Below are positions 25,645-35,543 of a DNA stretch of 64,000 nucleotides, in pieces. A model generated the notes under the pieces. It searched no databases and had not been told where the DNA came from. It saw only the letters and a program-made list of their open reading frames with translations. How positions within the stretch are numbered: position 1 is the first letter of the stretch; each line of letters begins with the position of its first letter. The stretch lies in contig CBDCYF010000005.1 in the NCBI GenBank assembly GCA_965224065.1, forward strand, positions 3,720,001 to 3,784,000, given 5' to 3'. The position numbers were made by a program, and so were the translations under genes. Source of the DNA: JAOTZA01 sp965224065. GTDB lineage: Bacteria; Acidobacteriota; Thermoanaerobaculia; Multivoradales; JAHEKO01.

Positions 25645-27816
25645 TCACGGCGCCGGCTGGTTTCCGGTGACCCGGGCCAGAAGAGACTCGGCAAGTGCGG
25701 CTTCTTGCGGCTCCAATTCTTCCCGGTAGCGTTCCAGTGCGGTGCGGAGATTGCCCAGCGCCGAGGCGGCGTTTCCGGACGTGAGCTGAACCACGGCTAG
25801 TGCGATGAAGTGCTTCCCTGCCGGCTCGATGGCCAGACCGCGCTCGAACAACTCGGCGGCGCGGCTCAAATTTCCGCTCACGCTGTGAACGGCCGCTGCC
25901 TTGAAGAGTTGCTCGGGATTGCGAGCCAGATCCCCGGTCGCGTCCAGGCGGTCATAGATGGCTAACGCTTTCAGGTGCTCGCCTTGCTTTGCGCTGATCT
26001 CGGCAATCTTGATCTCGAGGGGAACGCTGCGCGGCTCTTGGGCGAGGGCTCTTTCGAAGTACTCGACGGCGTGGTCGAGTTCACCGCGGCTCTCGGCGAT
26101 CATGCCGAGTAGGCTCAAGGCGTGGGAAAGACGCGGGTCTCGTTCGAGGATCTTGCGGGCCTCGCGCTCGGCGTCGTCGAGACGTCCGATCAGGTGCAGA
26201 TAGGAGGCCAGCTTTATCCGGATCGTGCTGAGCGGCAGCTTTTCGATGCCTTGCTCGAGGGCCGAGATCGCACCTCTTTGGTCTCCGAGCTGAGAGCGGA
26301 TCTCGAAGTCGATCTCGTAGAAATCGATCACCTCGACGTCTTCGAACTCCCGCCGTACTTCAGCCAGCAGGGCCTGGGCTTGTTCGAGCTGCCCGGTTCT
26401 AGCCAAGTCGCGGACATTTCGCGCCTTCATCTCGATCTGGATGCCCCGTTTCGGGTCGATCATCCGGTCGGTAGCGCCACCACCTGACAAATAGCCCAGC
26501 GCTTCCAGCTGCCGCCGGTCTTCGGCGTTGAGCTCGCGCTCGGCGTCGGGTACCTCGCCAACACTCAGTAGCAGGTTTCGGAGCTGGCGGTCGAGTGCCC
26601 GCGTCCGGTCGCGGTGGTCGGAGGCCAAATCCTGCAGCTCACCGGGGTCCCGTTCGAGGTCGTAGAGCTCCGGTTGCGGCAGCCGAATGTACTTGTAGCC
26701 GTCTGAGATCACGCCGGCGCGCGGCGCCCAGTTCTTCTCGTGCATACCGGCCTGGCTTTCGAAGTAGAGAGCGGGTTCGACCGACCCCGGAGGAAAACCC
26801 GTGGGTGCCGGGCCCACCGCCCGAGGGAGTAGGGGCTCGAGGCTCCGGCCTTGGAGCCCGGCCGGAGCAGACAGGGCAAAGAGCTCGGAGATCGTCGGGG
26901 TGAAATCCACCAGACCAACTCGAGTGTCCACCACTGACTCCACCGCCAGCCGTCCCGGTGCGACCACCAGGAACGGTACGCGCAGCGTCTCGTCATACGT
27001 CAAAAGCCCGTGTCCGTGCTCGACGTGTTCGCCAAAGGCCTCACCGTGGTCGGCGGTGACCACCACCACGGTGTTCTCCGTGACACCGTGGCCGTCTAGC
27101 GCTTCGAGCACATGGCCGACCTCTCGGTCGACATACGCAATCTCGCCATCGTAGAGGTTGTCGGCGAACTTCAGGTCGAAGGGTGGGGGCGGTTCATATG
27201 GTTGATGTGCGTCGTAAAAGTGCAGCCAGGCAAAAAAAGGCCGGTCTTCCTGCCGGGCGAGCCAGTCCGAGAAGCGTCGCGACACCTCTTCGGCAGGCGT
27301 CTCACTGTGGAAACGAAACAGGGTGTCCTCGGTGGCGAGCGAGTCATCATAAGTGTCAAACCCCTGCGCCAGCCCAAACTTCTCAAGCAGCACGTAGGCC
27401 GAGACAAAGGCGCCGGTGGAGTAGCCGTTGGCCTTGAACAACTCGGCCAGAGTGACCTCTTCCTCGCGCAAAAAGTGCATGCCGTTGATGCGTACGCCGA
27501 TGGCGAACGGGTAAAGCCCAGTGAAGAGAGTCGAGTGGCTGGGAAGGGTCAGGGGAACAGGCGAATAGGCGTTTTCGAATCGGACCCCCCGCTTGGCCAG
27601 GCGATCCAGGTTCGGGGTCGTGCCCCGTGGGTAGCCGTACGCCCCAAGCCGGTCCGCCCGTACGGTATCGAGCGTGATGACCAACAGGTTGCTTCCGGCG
27701 AGGTCAAGTGCCTCGGCGTTTTTCGATTGCTGGGAGCTCGAGCCACAGCCGGCGACGCTCCAGGCGAAGGCCGTCACCAGAACCGCGACCCGGGAGGTCG
27801 AAGAGATCGGCCGCAT
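25645..27816 (-). CDS. Sulfatase-like AP-superfamily lipoprotein with TPR domain
   Basis: 723 residues from the ATG at 27816. The lipobox is V-A-G-C (Cys24). The catalytic domain shows metal ligand Asp50 in I-T-L-D-T-V-R-A-D, then P-L-T-L-P-S-H-S-T-L-F-T-G, in which Thr90 sits where sulfatases have the Cys or Ser that becomes formylglycine. Later ligands Asp256 and His257 are in T-A-D-H-G-E-A-F. About 230 residues of TPRs follow. Thr suggests a phosphatase or phosphotransferase of the EptA kind rather than a sulfatase. The gene follows VWFA copy 3 after 49 nt and precedes the transglutaminase-like gene. Confidence 0.85.
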   Translation of the reverse strand: MRPISSTSRVAVLVTAFAWSVAGCGSSSQQSKNAEALDLAGSNLLVITLDTVRADRLGAYGYPRGTTPNLDRLAKRGVRFENAYSPVPLTLPSHSTLFTGLYPFAIGVRINGMHFLREEEVTLAELFKANGYSTGAFVSAYVLLEKFGLAQGFDTYDDSLATEDTLFRFHSETPAEEVSRRFSDWLARQEDRPFFAWLHFYDAHQPYEPPPPFDLKFADNLYDGEIAYVDREVGHVLEALDGHGVTENTVVVVTADHGEAFGEHVEHGHGLLTYDETLRVPFLVVAPGRLAVESVVDTRVGLVDFTPTISELFALSAPAGLQGRSLEPLLPRAVGPAPTGFPPGSVEPALYFESQAGMHEKNWAPRAGVISDGYKYIRLPQPELYDLERDPGELQDLASDHRDRTRALDRQLRNLLLSVGEVPDAERELNAEDRRQLEALGYLSGGGATDRMIDPKRGIQIEMKARNVRDLARTGQLEQAQALLAEVRREFEDVEVIDFYEIDFEIRSQLGDQRGAISALEQGIEKLPLSTIRIKLASYLHLIGRLDDAEREARKILERDPRLSHALSLLGMIAESRGELDHAVEYFERALAQEPRSVPLEIKIAEISAKQGEHLKALAIYDRLDATGDLARNPEQLFKAAAVHSVSGNLSRAAELFERGLAIEPAGKHFIALAVVQLTSGNAASALGNLRTALERYREELEPQEAALAESLLARVTGNQPAP

Positions 27817-27865
27817 GATCTCTATAGTCTTCGTCGCGGGGTCATCCGGACCTCTGGCACGGTTG

Positions 27866-29593
27866 CTAGGCGCCGACCCGCACGGTCTGGCGGATAAAGG
27901 CACTGTCGCCCGCGAAGTCGTCGTACACCCCGACGGCGACGCCCTGGATCCCTCGACGCATCAACAGCTCGACTTCGTAGATGAAATCCTGGGTCTTGGC
28001 GCGGTCCAGATCGGCCGCCGGGACGAGAATTGGGACCGAGGCTTGGTGTAGAGGCGAGATGCGGCCTTCGTCGTCGATCACGCCGAGCGATAGCCGGACC
28101 GCTCCCCGGTGGCTGCCTTCTTGGGGGATCAGCGTCACTCGGCCGAGCGGAATTCTGACCTCGACGGGCAACAGATAGTTGCCCTTGGTCGAAGGTTTTT
28201 CGGCGGCGAACTGGAGCCGGACACCGAGCGAGTTTCGCTCGGTGCCGTGGATCAACGCCGCCAGCGTCCCTTCATTGACCCGATTTTCAGGAGATTTGTC
28301 TCGGTAGCCGGCGCGGTGGCGCACTGCGACCCCCGGTCGCTTTACCCTGACCTCGATCTTGTAGTAGCGGCCGGCGGTGGCGTGGCTGGGCGCGTAGCCG
28401 AGTGAATAGTAGTTGCTGAAATCTTTGGAGATCGCATCAAAGGCGCCGTTGAAGTTGTTGGTGTTGACGGCGGAGAGTCCACCGGTGGCGTCGGCCATCA
28501 ACAGCAAAGGCTCCTCGCGGTTGGCGTCGTGCATCACGTCCGCCTCGATGATCGAAGTGTCGCGGTGGCCATACTCCGCCGAGAGTGAGGAGTGGCTTGT
28601 CAACCCGGCAGCTTCGATGGTGTAGAAGCTGACCCGGTTGGCGTTGGCGCGCGCGGTAAGTTCGTTGAATTGACGCTTAGCGCGGTAGTTGAACGATGCC
28701 AGATGACTGGTGTTCTGGTCTTGGAACTTTTCGTCGATCAAAAAGAAAAGATCTTCGCCGGCTGTCAGGGGCAAGCCGTCGCTCAGATAGAGCAGCGCCT
28801 TACGTCCCGGCAATCCGGCGAGAGAGGACACCATCTCCTTGAGCGAGTTGATAGTCATCAACATGTCGTTGTAGATCGATTTGGCGTAGAAATCCACGTG
28901 GCCGGCGGCCTCGAAGGAATCGCGCGACTGGTCAAGGCGCCGGATCACCTCACGACGCTCCGACTGTTGTTGCGGCGCAAAGGCGCTGAGCTTCCGCAAC
29001 TCCTCCATCTCCTCCAAAATCTCTTGCTTGTTGGCAGTAAACGGTCGGCGAACGTGGAGCGAGCGCTCGAAAGTGACCAGCATCACCTGGTCTTCTTCGC
29101 TTAGTTCGTTTAGCAAGAAGCGCCGCGAGTAATCGATCACCTTGTTGCGGCTAAACGGCCGCAGAAAAAGGTTGTCGAAGTAGACGACCACATAGAGGCG
29201 CTGGTCATCCGGAATGCCGATCGGAGACAGCGGAGCGGGCGCGGCCTGTGGTGGCAACGATTCTATGGGCGCGCCTTCCTGGGGTCTGCCACCGACAACG
29301 GAGTAAAAGTTCGATATCTTGACCGGCTTGCCGTCCTCGAAGAGCTCGAAATCTCCGCGGGTCAGGTCGGTCACTCGGTTGCCCTGTTTGTCGGTGACAT
29401 AGACGTCGACGTTGACGACGTTGACATCAATCGACTCAAAAAAGAGGTCTTCAGGGGGTTCCGATGGGGACGGAAGAGGCGCCTCCTGCCCTCGCCCCGG
29501 CGCTGCAAGACCGGAGATGCCCGCCACCACGGCTACGCCGGCGAGAAAAGCGCGCTGGGACCCAGGCAGGGGAAAAAGGCGAGTAAGGGGCAT
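27866..29593 (-). CDS. VWFA-related secreted protein, copy 3
   Basis: 575 residues from the ATG at 29593, chosen because it gives a proper signal peptide (A-F-L-A-G-V-A-V-V-A-G-I-S-G-L-A). The frame remains open upstream but without signal-like sequence. The acidobacterial module reads I-D-V-N-V-V-N-V-D-V-Y-V-T-D-K-Q-G-N-R. The metal-site strand has D140-N-L-F-L-R-P-F-S-R-N-K, the same replacement as in copies 1 and 4. It heads the four-gene minus operon and diverges from the ASPIC gene at 29696; the 102-nt gap should hold both promoters. Confidence 0.88.
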   Translation of the reverse strand: MPLTRLFPLPGSQRAFLAGVAVVAGISGLAAPGRGQEAPLPSPSEPPEDLFFESIDVNVVNVDVYVTDKQGNRVTDLTRGDFELFEDGKPVKISNFYSVVGGRPQEGAPIESLPPQAAPAPLSPIGIPDDQRLYVVVYFDNLFLRPFSRNKVIDYSRRFLLNELSEEDQVMLVTFERSLHVRRPFTANKQEILEEMEELRKLSAFAPQQQSERREVIRRLDQSRDSFEAAGHVDFYAKSIYNDMLMTINSLKEMVSSLAGLPGRKALLYLSDGLPLTAGEDLFFLIDEKFQDQNTSHLASFNYRAKRQFNELTARANANRVSFYTIEAAGLTSHSSLSAEYGHRDTSIIEADVMHDANREEPLLLMADATGGLSAVNTNNFNGAFDAISKDFSNYYSLGYAPSHATAGRYYKIEVRVKRPGVAVRHRAGYRDKSPENRVNEGTLAALIHGTERNSLGVRLQFAAEKPSTKGNYLLPVEVRIPLGRVTLIPQEGSHRGAVRLSLGVIDDEGRISPLHQASVPILVPAADLDRAKTQDFIYEVELLMRRGIQGVAVGVYDDFAGDSAFIRQTVRVGA

Positions 29594-29695
29594 GGCGACC
29601 GACGTTCGTGCCCTTGTGTCAGGCAGTTCTAGAATACTACGGCCCCAGCCGATGCGACTTCGGTTGGTGACAGGTGCAAGAAAGCGCTCAGAAGA

Positions 29696-31432
29696 ATGCC
29701 ATTTTCTGGTCCAGGACCTCGGTTGTTTGTGCTTGGGGCCGCGTTGGCGCTGCTGAGGACTGGCCCGAACGAGCGGAGTGCGGAGACGGCGCCCAATCAG
29801 CACGGACCGGTCTACGCTGAGCTGGAAGAGTCGGGAATCGATTTCGTGCACTCCAACGGGGCCAGTGGAGATTTTCTCCTTCCCGAGATCACCTGTGCCG
29901 GTGTCGCGCTTCTGGATTACGATCGAGATGGAGACCTCGACGTATACCTGCTGCAGGGCGAGTCGCTGACCCCAAGCGCAGCCGCCGGTGAATACGAATC
30001 GGTTGGAGGCGACAGGCTCTATCGCAACGATATGACCTACGGAGCCGTCGATTCCGATCGAGCCTGGTTTGTCGACGTCACCGAGACGAGCGGGCTCCCA
30101 ACAACGTCAAACGGTTTTGGGTGCGCCGTGGCGGTTGGGGATTTTGACCGCGACGGGTGGCAGGATCTCTACGTCGGAGGCGTGGGGTCGAACCACCTCT
30201 GGCGTAACCGGGGGGACGGCACGTTTGAAGATCGAACAGCCACCAGCGGTACCGACGACGAACGGTGGACCACGACCGCGGTTTGGCTCGACTACGACGG
30301 CGACAGTCTGCTCGATCTTTATGTAGGCAACTATCTACAGTTCGATCTCGAGTCGCAAAAGGTGTGTCTGAGCCGAACCGGCGTACGTGACTATTGCAAT
30401 CCCGACGCCTATGTCGGTGTGGCGGATCGGCTGCTACGCAATCGTGGTGACGGCACGTTCGAGGACGTTTCGGTCGTCGCGGGGTTCGCCCGGGTGGAGA
30501 GCAAGTCGCTGGGAGCCGTGGTGGAAGATTTCGACCGTGACGGTCTGGACGATCTGTACGTCGCCAACGACGGCGTGGCGAATCAACTGTGGATGCAGAG
30601 TCGAGAAGGGGGCTTCTACGACCAGGCGCTTCTCGCGGGCTGCGCCGTCAACCGCGACGGCAAAGCGGAGGCCAGCATGGGGGTGATGGCCGAGGACTTC
30701 GATGGAGATGCCGATATAGACCTTTTTATGACTCATCTGTCTGGTGAGACCAACACTTTTTTCCAAAATGACGGCAACGGCGGCTTTAGCGATCGCACAA
30801 TCGCGAGCGGGCTGGGCCCGGCAAGCTACCGTTTTACGAGTTGGGGAGTTGTGCCGACCGATTTCGACCACGACGGAGACCTCGATCTGGCGATCGCCAA
30901 CGGAGCGGTGAGGGTGATCGACCAGTTGGTCGAGCGAGGAGACCCATACCCATTTCATCAGCCCAATCAGCTTTTTCAGAACCTGGGCGGCGGCCGATTT
31001 TCAGACGTAACCGATAGCGCCGGTCCACCGTTCGCGCTATCGGAGGTCAGCCGGGGTTTGGCGATAGGCGACGTCGACAACGACGGAGACGAGGATCTGG
31101 TTCTGGCCAACAACAACGGCCGCGCCCGCGTGTTCCTCAATCGGTATCCGTCGCCGGGGGGCTGGTTGGGTGCTAGGCTGATCGGCACCGAGGGTGGCGA
31201 CCGCCCGGGGGCCCGCATAACACTCGAGACCGCTCGGCGAAAGATCGTCCGACGGGCTAGGACCGACGGCGGTTTTGGCGGCGCTCACGACCCGAGGGTG
31301 GTTCTGGGTTTGGGGCCGGCCCACACCTCGAACGATCGAGCTTATTTGTCGGTATTGTGGAGACACGGCCAGGAGCAACGGCTTCACAAGCCCCGGGCCG
31401 CACGGTACTTGACCCTGGGGGATCCGAGATAA
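29696..31432 (+). CDS. ASPIC/UnbV FG-GAP (VCBS) repeat protein, copy 1
   Basis: 578 residues. An N-terminal hydrophobic stretch may be a signal. A beta-propeller follows, made of FG-GAP/VCBS repeats with calcium-binding loops such as D-Y-D-R-D-G-D-L-D-V-Y, D-F-D-R-D-G-W-Q-D-L-Y and D-V-D-N-D-G-D-E-D. The C-terminal ASPIC/UnbV domain (CRTAC1-like) covers roughly residues 480-570. Such proteins are exported and bind other proteins or surfaces. The gene is followed after 2 nt by a TPR gene, the first of three such pairs in the window. Confidence 0.88.
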   Translation: MPFSGPGPRLFVLGAALALLRTGPNERSAETAPNQHGPVYAELEESGIDFVHSNGASGDFLLPEITCAGVALLDYDRDGDLDVYLLQGESLTPSAAAGEYESVGGDRLYRNDMTYGAVDSDRAWFVDVTETSGLPTTSNGFGCAVAVGDFDRDGWQDLYVGGVGSNHLWRNRGDGTFEDRTATSGTDDERWTTTAVWLDYDGDSLLDLYVGNYLQFDLESQKVCLSRTGVRDYCNPDAYVGVADRLLRNRGDGTFEDVSVVAGFARVESKSLGAVVEDFDRDGLDDLYVANDGVANQLWMQSREGGFYDQALLAGCAVNRDGKAEASMGVMAEDFDGDADIDLFMTHLSGETNTFFQNDGNGGFSDRTIASGLGPASYRFTSWGVVPTDFDHDGDLDLAIANGAVRVIDQLVERGDPYPFHQPNQLFQNLGGGRFSDVTDSAGPPFALSEVSRGLAIGDVDNDGDEDLVLANNNGRARVFLNRYPSPGGWLGARLIGTEGGDRPGARITLETARRKIVRRARTDGGFGGAHDPRVVLGLGPAHTSNDRAYLSVLWRHGQEQRLHKPRAARYLTLGDPR

Positions 31433-31434
31433 AG

Positions 31435-33453
31435 ATGTATCTTTGGCTTCGCAGCTCGGTGCCGTGGCTCCTTGTCGGCGCGTTTGTTTTTGGCATGTTT
31501 GGCGTCTCCACCGCGGTATGGCCGTCCGTGCCGACGGCGCAGAACGCGGAAAGCACCGGCCTCGACGGAGAGCTGGAGATTCCACGGCCCGACTTGAGCG
31601 CCATGCAGCCGGCTTCGCGGCGCAAGGTCGAAGCGGTGCAGCAGTCGATCGAGAAGCTGCTGGCGGCCGGGGACAGCGAGCCGGGTGAGCTAGCCGGCGC
31701 CTTTGGTTTTTTGGGTCAACTGTTGCACGCTTTCGAGAAGCTCGACGCCGCCGCGTCGAGCTACGAGACCGCTCGCCGGCTGGATCCCACGGACATCCGC
31801 TGGTCCTACTACCTGGGATTGATCGGACGCGTCCGGGGAGACTACCGGAAGGCGATTGACGACTTTCGGACCGCTCGGTCGCTGGCGCCGGACGACACAG
31901 CCACGGTGCTTCGGTTGGCCGACGCGCTGGTCGAGCTGGGAAGACTCGAGGAAGCACGGATTCACTTCGAGCGGCTCGAACGCACGGGAAAAGTCCGCGG
32001 CGGCGAGTTGGCGGCGACGCTCTTTGGCTTGGGCAGAATTGCCGATCTGGAAGGCGATCCCGCGACCGCCGCGCGGTTTTTCGAGCGGGTCATCGAGCTC
32101 CAACCGGAGGCCGGCGTCGCCCAATACGCTCTCGGGCAGGCGTACCGTAGTCTTGGCGAGATCGACAAGGCTCGGCAGCACCTGGCCCTCGGGAGCGAGC
32201 GACCGGTCGGGTTTTCCGACTCGCATGTCGGCGTGCTGAGTTCTATCGCCGCAGGGGCAGCACTTGGTGTTGCCGCGGATCTTGCAATTGCGGAGGACTT
32301 TTCGGCCGACGATTTTCTGGGCTTTGTTCTGTCGCAACTGGGCTCGGTTCCGGGCGCCTCCGAGCAGATGAAGAACATGCTTGCCGAGTTGGACAAGTCA
32401 GGTGCTGCAACCACTCTCCAGCGCGCCCGGCTCGAGTACGCGATCGGAGGACTTCTTGTACAGCAGGCCCACGACCAAGAGGCGATGGAGCACTTCCGCC
32501 GGGCCGTCGCGGGCGATCCGGATCTGCTGGATGCGCGAATCAAGCTGGGCAACGTCCTCGCCAGAACCGGCCGTATGGCCGAGGCGCTCGAGGTCTTCGG
32601 CCAAGCGCTGGCCGTTGCGCCCGACAACCCGTCACTTTTGACCAAACGCGCAACGGCGCTGGTCAACTTGGACCGGATCCAGGAAGCCCAGCGCGACCTC
32701 GAGCGTGGTGTCGAGATCGACTCGGACAACAACGAGGGGTGGCGACTGCTCTCGGCGGTTCGCGAACGCGCCGGCGACTTGGAAGGTGGCGTCGCCGCCA
32801 TGCAGAGCGCGATTGACTCGACGGACGATCCGCAGCTCAAAATGAGCCAGTTTGTCGAGCTGGGGAATCTTTACTATCGCTTGCGGCGTTACGAGAGCGC
32901 GGCGCGGTCCCACCTCAGGGCGCTTCGCATAGATCAAACTTTTGTGCCGGCGCTCGATCGGTTGGCGTCGCTCCTCGGGCAGCTAAAGGAGCTCGATCGG
33001 TCGGCCGATGTCTATGCGCGGTGGATCGCGGTAGAGCCGGACAACCCGGCGCCACGGGTCGGTGAGGCAACGGCGCTGATTCTGGCCGGTCGGTTTGCCG
33101 AGGCCCGCGATCGGCTGGAGGCGGGACTCGAAGTGCTGCCGGGGAACCTCGACCTGATGGACATTCTCGCCCGGCACCTAGCCGCCTGTCCCGACCCGGC
33201 GGTCCGCGACGGCCGGCGGGCGGTCGAGTTGGCTGTTCCCGTATACCAGGAGGTCCCAACCGCAGAAAGCGTCGAAACCCTGGCCATGGCTCTCGCCGAG
33301 GCCGGCGACTTCGAGGAGGCGGTCGCCTGGCAAAAGAGCCTGCTGGCGAACGCCGGCGCGGACGCCAAGGTGGAAGTTCGGGCGACTTGGAGGGCGAACC
33401 TCGCGCGCTATGAGAGCGGCGTGTCGTGCTGCGCTCGAGCCGGCGAAAACTAG
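31435..33453 (+). CDS. TPR protein paired with ASPIC copy 1
   Basis: 672 residues from the ATG at 31435, with a signal anchor (W-L-L-V-G-A-F-V-F-G-M-F-G-V). The rest is mostly TPRs (34-residue period, about 12-14 units). The opening block reads P-D-L-S-A-M-Q-P. The C-terminal signature A-A-C-P-D-P-A-V-R-D-G-R-R-A-V-E-L-A occurs in similar form in the two other ASPIC-linked TPR proteins. The tail ends with a Cys pair (S-C-C-A-R). It starts 2 nt after the ASPIC stop and is surely co-transcribed. Confidence 0.87.
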   Translation: MYLWLRSSVPWLLVGAFVFGMFGVSTAVWPSVPTAQNAESTGLDGELEIPRPDLSAMQPASRRKVEAVQQSIEKLLAAGDSEPGELAGAFGFLGQLLHAFEKLDAAASSYETARRLDPTDIRWSYYLGLIGRVRGDYRKAIDDFRTARSLAPDDTATVLRLADALVELGRLEEARIHFERLERTGKVRGGELAATLFGLGRIADLEGDPATAARFFERVIELQPEAGVAQYALGQAYRSLGEIDKARQHLALGSERPVGFSDSHVGVLSSIAAGAALGVAADLAIAEDFSADDFLGFVLSQLGSVPGASEQMKNMLAELDKSGAATTLQRARLEYAIGGLLVQQAHDQEAMEHFRRAVAGDPDLLDARIKLGNVLARTGRMAEALEVFGQALAVAPDNPSLLTKRATALVNLDRIQEAQRDLERGVEIDSDNNEGWRLLSAVRERAGDLEGGVAAMQSAIDSTDDPQLKMSQFVELGNLYYRLRRYESAARSHLRALRIDQTFVPALDRLASLLGQLKELDRSADVYARWIAVEPDNPAPRVGEATALILAGRFAEARDRLEAGLEVLPGNLDLMDILARHLAACPDPAVRDGRRAVELAVPVYQEVPTAESVETLAMALAEAGDFEEAVAWQKSLLANAGADAKVEVRATWRANLARYESGVSCCARAGEN

Positions 33454-33465
33454 CTCGTGTGATCG

Positions 33466-35535
33466 TTAGGGGCCCCCGAGTGCCGCTGTCAGGATCTCCT
33501 GAGGGCCGTCCGCGGACCAGGGAAGCCGTCGTTTGAGGGTTTCGAGCTTGACGCGGAAGTCGGCGGCCAGCTCAGGCTCGGCCGTGTGTTCGGCTTCGGC
33601 GACCAGTCGCGTCTGCATCTCGATCGCGCGGTCGAAGTCGCCGGTCGCCGCCAGGGCGAGAGCCAGCGTCTCTCGGCTGCGTAAATCGCCGCGTGCTTCC
33701 ACCAGACGCCGAGCCACTTCGGCTGCGATGCGCCCGTCCCGCACGCGCTCGATCGGGCAGGTTGCCAATAGGCGCGCCTGGATGTGCGCCAGACGGGCAT
33801 CGAGCGAGAAGATCCGAAGTGCTTCATTCAGGCGCACACGGCTTTCCCCGTAGCGTTCGAGCAGGATCAGGCTGGTGATTTCCCCGTGGCGGGCAGCGGC
33901 GTGGCGCGGGTCGAGATCGATGGCAGCGCGAAACGCGGCCACCGCTTCGTCGAGACGCCCCAGTTGGGCCAGCACCGCTCCACGACGGTGGTGGATATCC
34001 GGCACCTGGGAGTCGATCGCGAGAGCCTCGGTGTAGGCGGCCAGAGCTTCTTCAAAGCGGCCGCTGCGGACCGCCCGGTTGCCACGTTCGGCGGCGGTGC
34101 GGACCCTGACGGCGATGTCGGCGCCATCTGCCACCCGGGCGCGCTCGGCTTTGGCCCGGCGCCTCTCCCCGAGGTGATCGAGCGCCTCGGCGTAACGCGA
34201 GCGGATCTGAGCATTGTCGGGCTCCAGCTCGAGGGCGCGCTCAAAGTCTGCGAAGGCGTCTTCGCCGCGGCCCAGGTTGACCAACGCGGTGGCGCGCCGC
34301 AGCAAGATGGCGGCAGCGAGCTCCGGCTCGCTTTCGATCAGCCGGTCGAAGTACGGCAGCGCCTCGCCAAAGCGGCTTTGGCGGGCAAGCGCATTGGCCA
34401 GCTTCATCTGTACTCCGGGCTGGTCTTCGACCAGTTCGAGCGACAACGAGAAGTGTCGAATAGCGGCGTCATCTCTTCCGTTGAGGGCCTCGAGACCGCC
34501 GAGGATGCGATGCAGCTCGGCTCGTTCGACGACGTCTTTTTTCTCCACGCCGGTACTGGCCCGTTCCAGACCGGCTCGGAGGCTCACCAGCGCCCCTTCC
34601 AGATCGCCGAGCTTTTCTAACGCGTAGGCTCGCCCCTTGTATCCGATGAAATTCTGCGGATCTTTTTCGAGCACCTTTTTGTAGGCTGCGGCGGCGACTT
34701 CGTAGTTCCGGTCGTCGAGCGCCTCGGTTGCCTGAACCATGTACAACTGTACGGATTCGCCGAGTAGGGCGAGGGGGCTGATCAGAGGATCGGGGATCGG
34801 GACAACGGCATCCCCGCTCAGCTCGAGCTGATGCCGCGCGTCATCCAGGCGGCCGAGATCACGGTACGCCTGCGCCAGCGCGTAGTGAAGGCTGCTGGCG
34901 CTGGGGGCGAGTTCCAAGGCGCGGTGGAAGTACCCGAGGGCTTGTTCGTTTTGGCCCTCCGCCGCCGCGATCTTGCCGAGACCTTCGTGGGCCGCCGGCG
35001 CGCCGGGATCGACTCCGATGGCTGTTTCGAAGCGGGCCTTAGCGTCTTCGGTACGCCCCAGCTCGAAAAACGAGCGTCCAAGCCGTAGGAGCGCCGGTAG
35101 AAACGTAGGTTCTAGCACCAGGCTGTTTTCCAAAAGCGGAACGGCGCCCTTCAGATCGCCCTTGAGTTTTCTCACGTAGCCTCCCAGGTAGGCCCAGCGG
35201 TAGTCTGCTGGGCTCAGGAGGCGAGCGTTGTCGAAACACGTCGAGCCCGCATCGGGGAAGTCGTAGACCACATACACCAAACCGAGCTCGCCAAAACTCT
35301 CGGCGAGAGCTTCCCGGTTGGCGGAGGCGTCGCGATCGGCCAGGAGGCCCTCCAGCGCTCGTTGCCGTTCTTCGACTTGCGCTTGGACACCGGCCTCGGC
35401 GCCGACGAGACTCGGGTAGGGGACCGGCTCGAGCTCGCCCAGAACATCGAGCGGATCGGATGAGCGGTTGCATCCGCCGATGGCCAGCGCGGCTGCAAGC
35501 AGCGCCACCCAAGCCCAGGCGGGTCTGGCGCCCAC
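33466..35535 (-). CDS. TPR lipoprotein paired with ASPIC copy 2
   Basis: 689 residues if started at GTG 35535, 8 nt after the ASPIC stop. That start gives a compact lipoprotein signal with lipobox A-I-G-G-C. ATG 35619 is an alternative that would overlap the ASPIC gene. The body is TPR repeats throughout. The C-terminal A-T-C-P-I-E-R-V-R-D-G-R-I-A-A-E matches the signature seen in the other two pair members. It converges on the first pair with only 12 nt between stops and no clear terminator hairpin. Confidence 0.85.
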   Translation of the reverse strand: MGARPAWAWVALLAAALAIGGCNRSSDPLDVLGELEPVPYPSLVGAEAGVQAQVEERQRALEGLLADRDASANREALAESFGELGLVYVVYDFPDAGSTCFDNARLLSPADYRWAYLGGYVRKLKGDLKGAVPLLENSLVLEPTFLPALLRLGRSFFELGRTEDAKARFETAIGVDPGAPAAHEGLGKIAAAEGQNEQALGYFHRALELAPSASSLHYALAQAYRDLGRLDDARHQLELSGDAVVPIPDPLISPLALLGESVQLYMVQATEALDDRNYEVAAAAYKKVLEKDPQNFIGYKGRAYALEKLGDLEGALVSLRAGLERASTGVEKKDVVERAELHRILGGLEALNGRDDAAIRHFSLSLELVEDQPGVQMKLANALARQSRFGEALPYFDRLIESEPELAAAILLRRATALVNLGRGEDAFADFERALELEPDNAQIRSRYAEALDHLGERRRAKAERARVADGADIAVRVRTAAERGNRAVRSGRFEEALAAYTEALAIDSQVPDIHHRRGAVLAQLGRLDEAVAAFRAAIDLDPRHAAARHGEITSLILLERYGESRVRLNEALRIFSLDARLAHIQARLLATCPIERVRDGRIAAEVARRLVEARGDLRSRETLALALAATGDFDRAIEMQTRLVAEAEHTAEPELAADFRVKLETLKRRLPWSADGPQEILTAALGGP

Positions 35536-35543
35536 CCCCCGGT

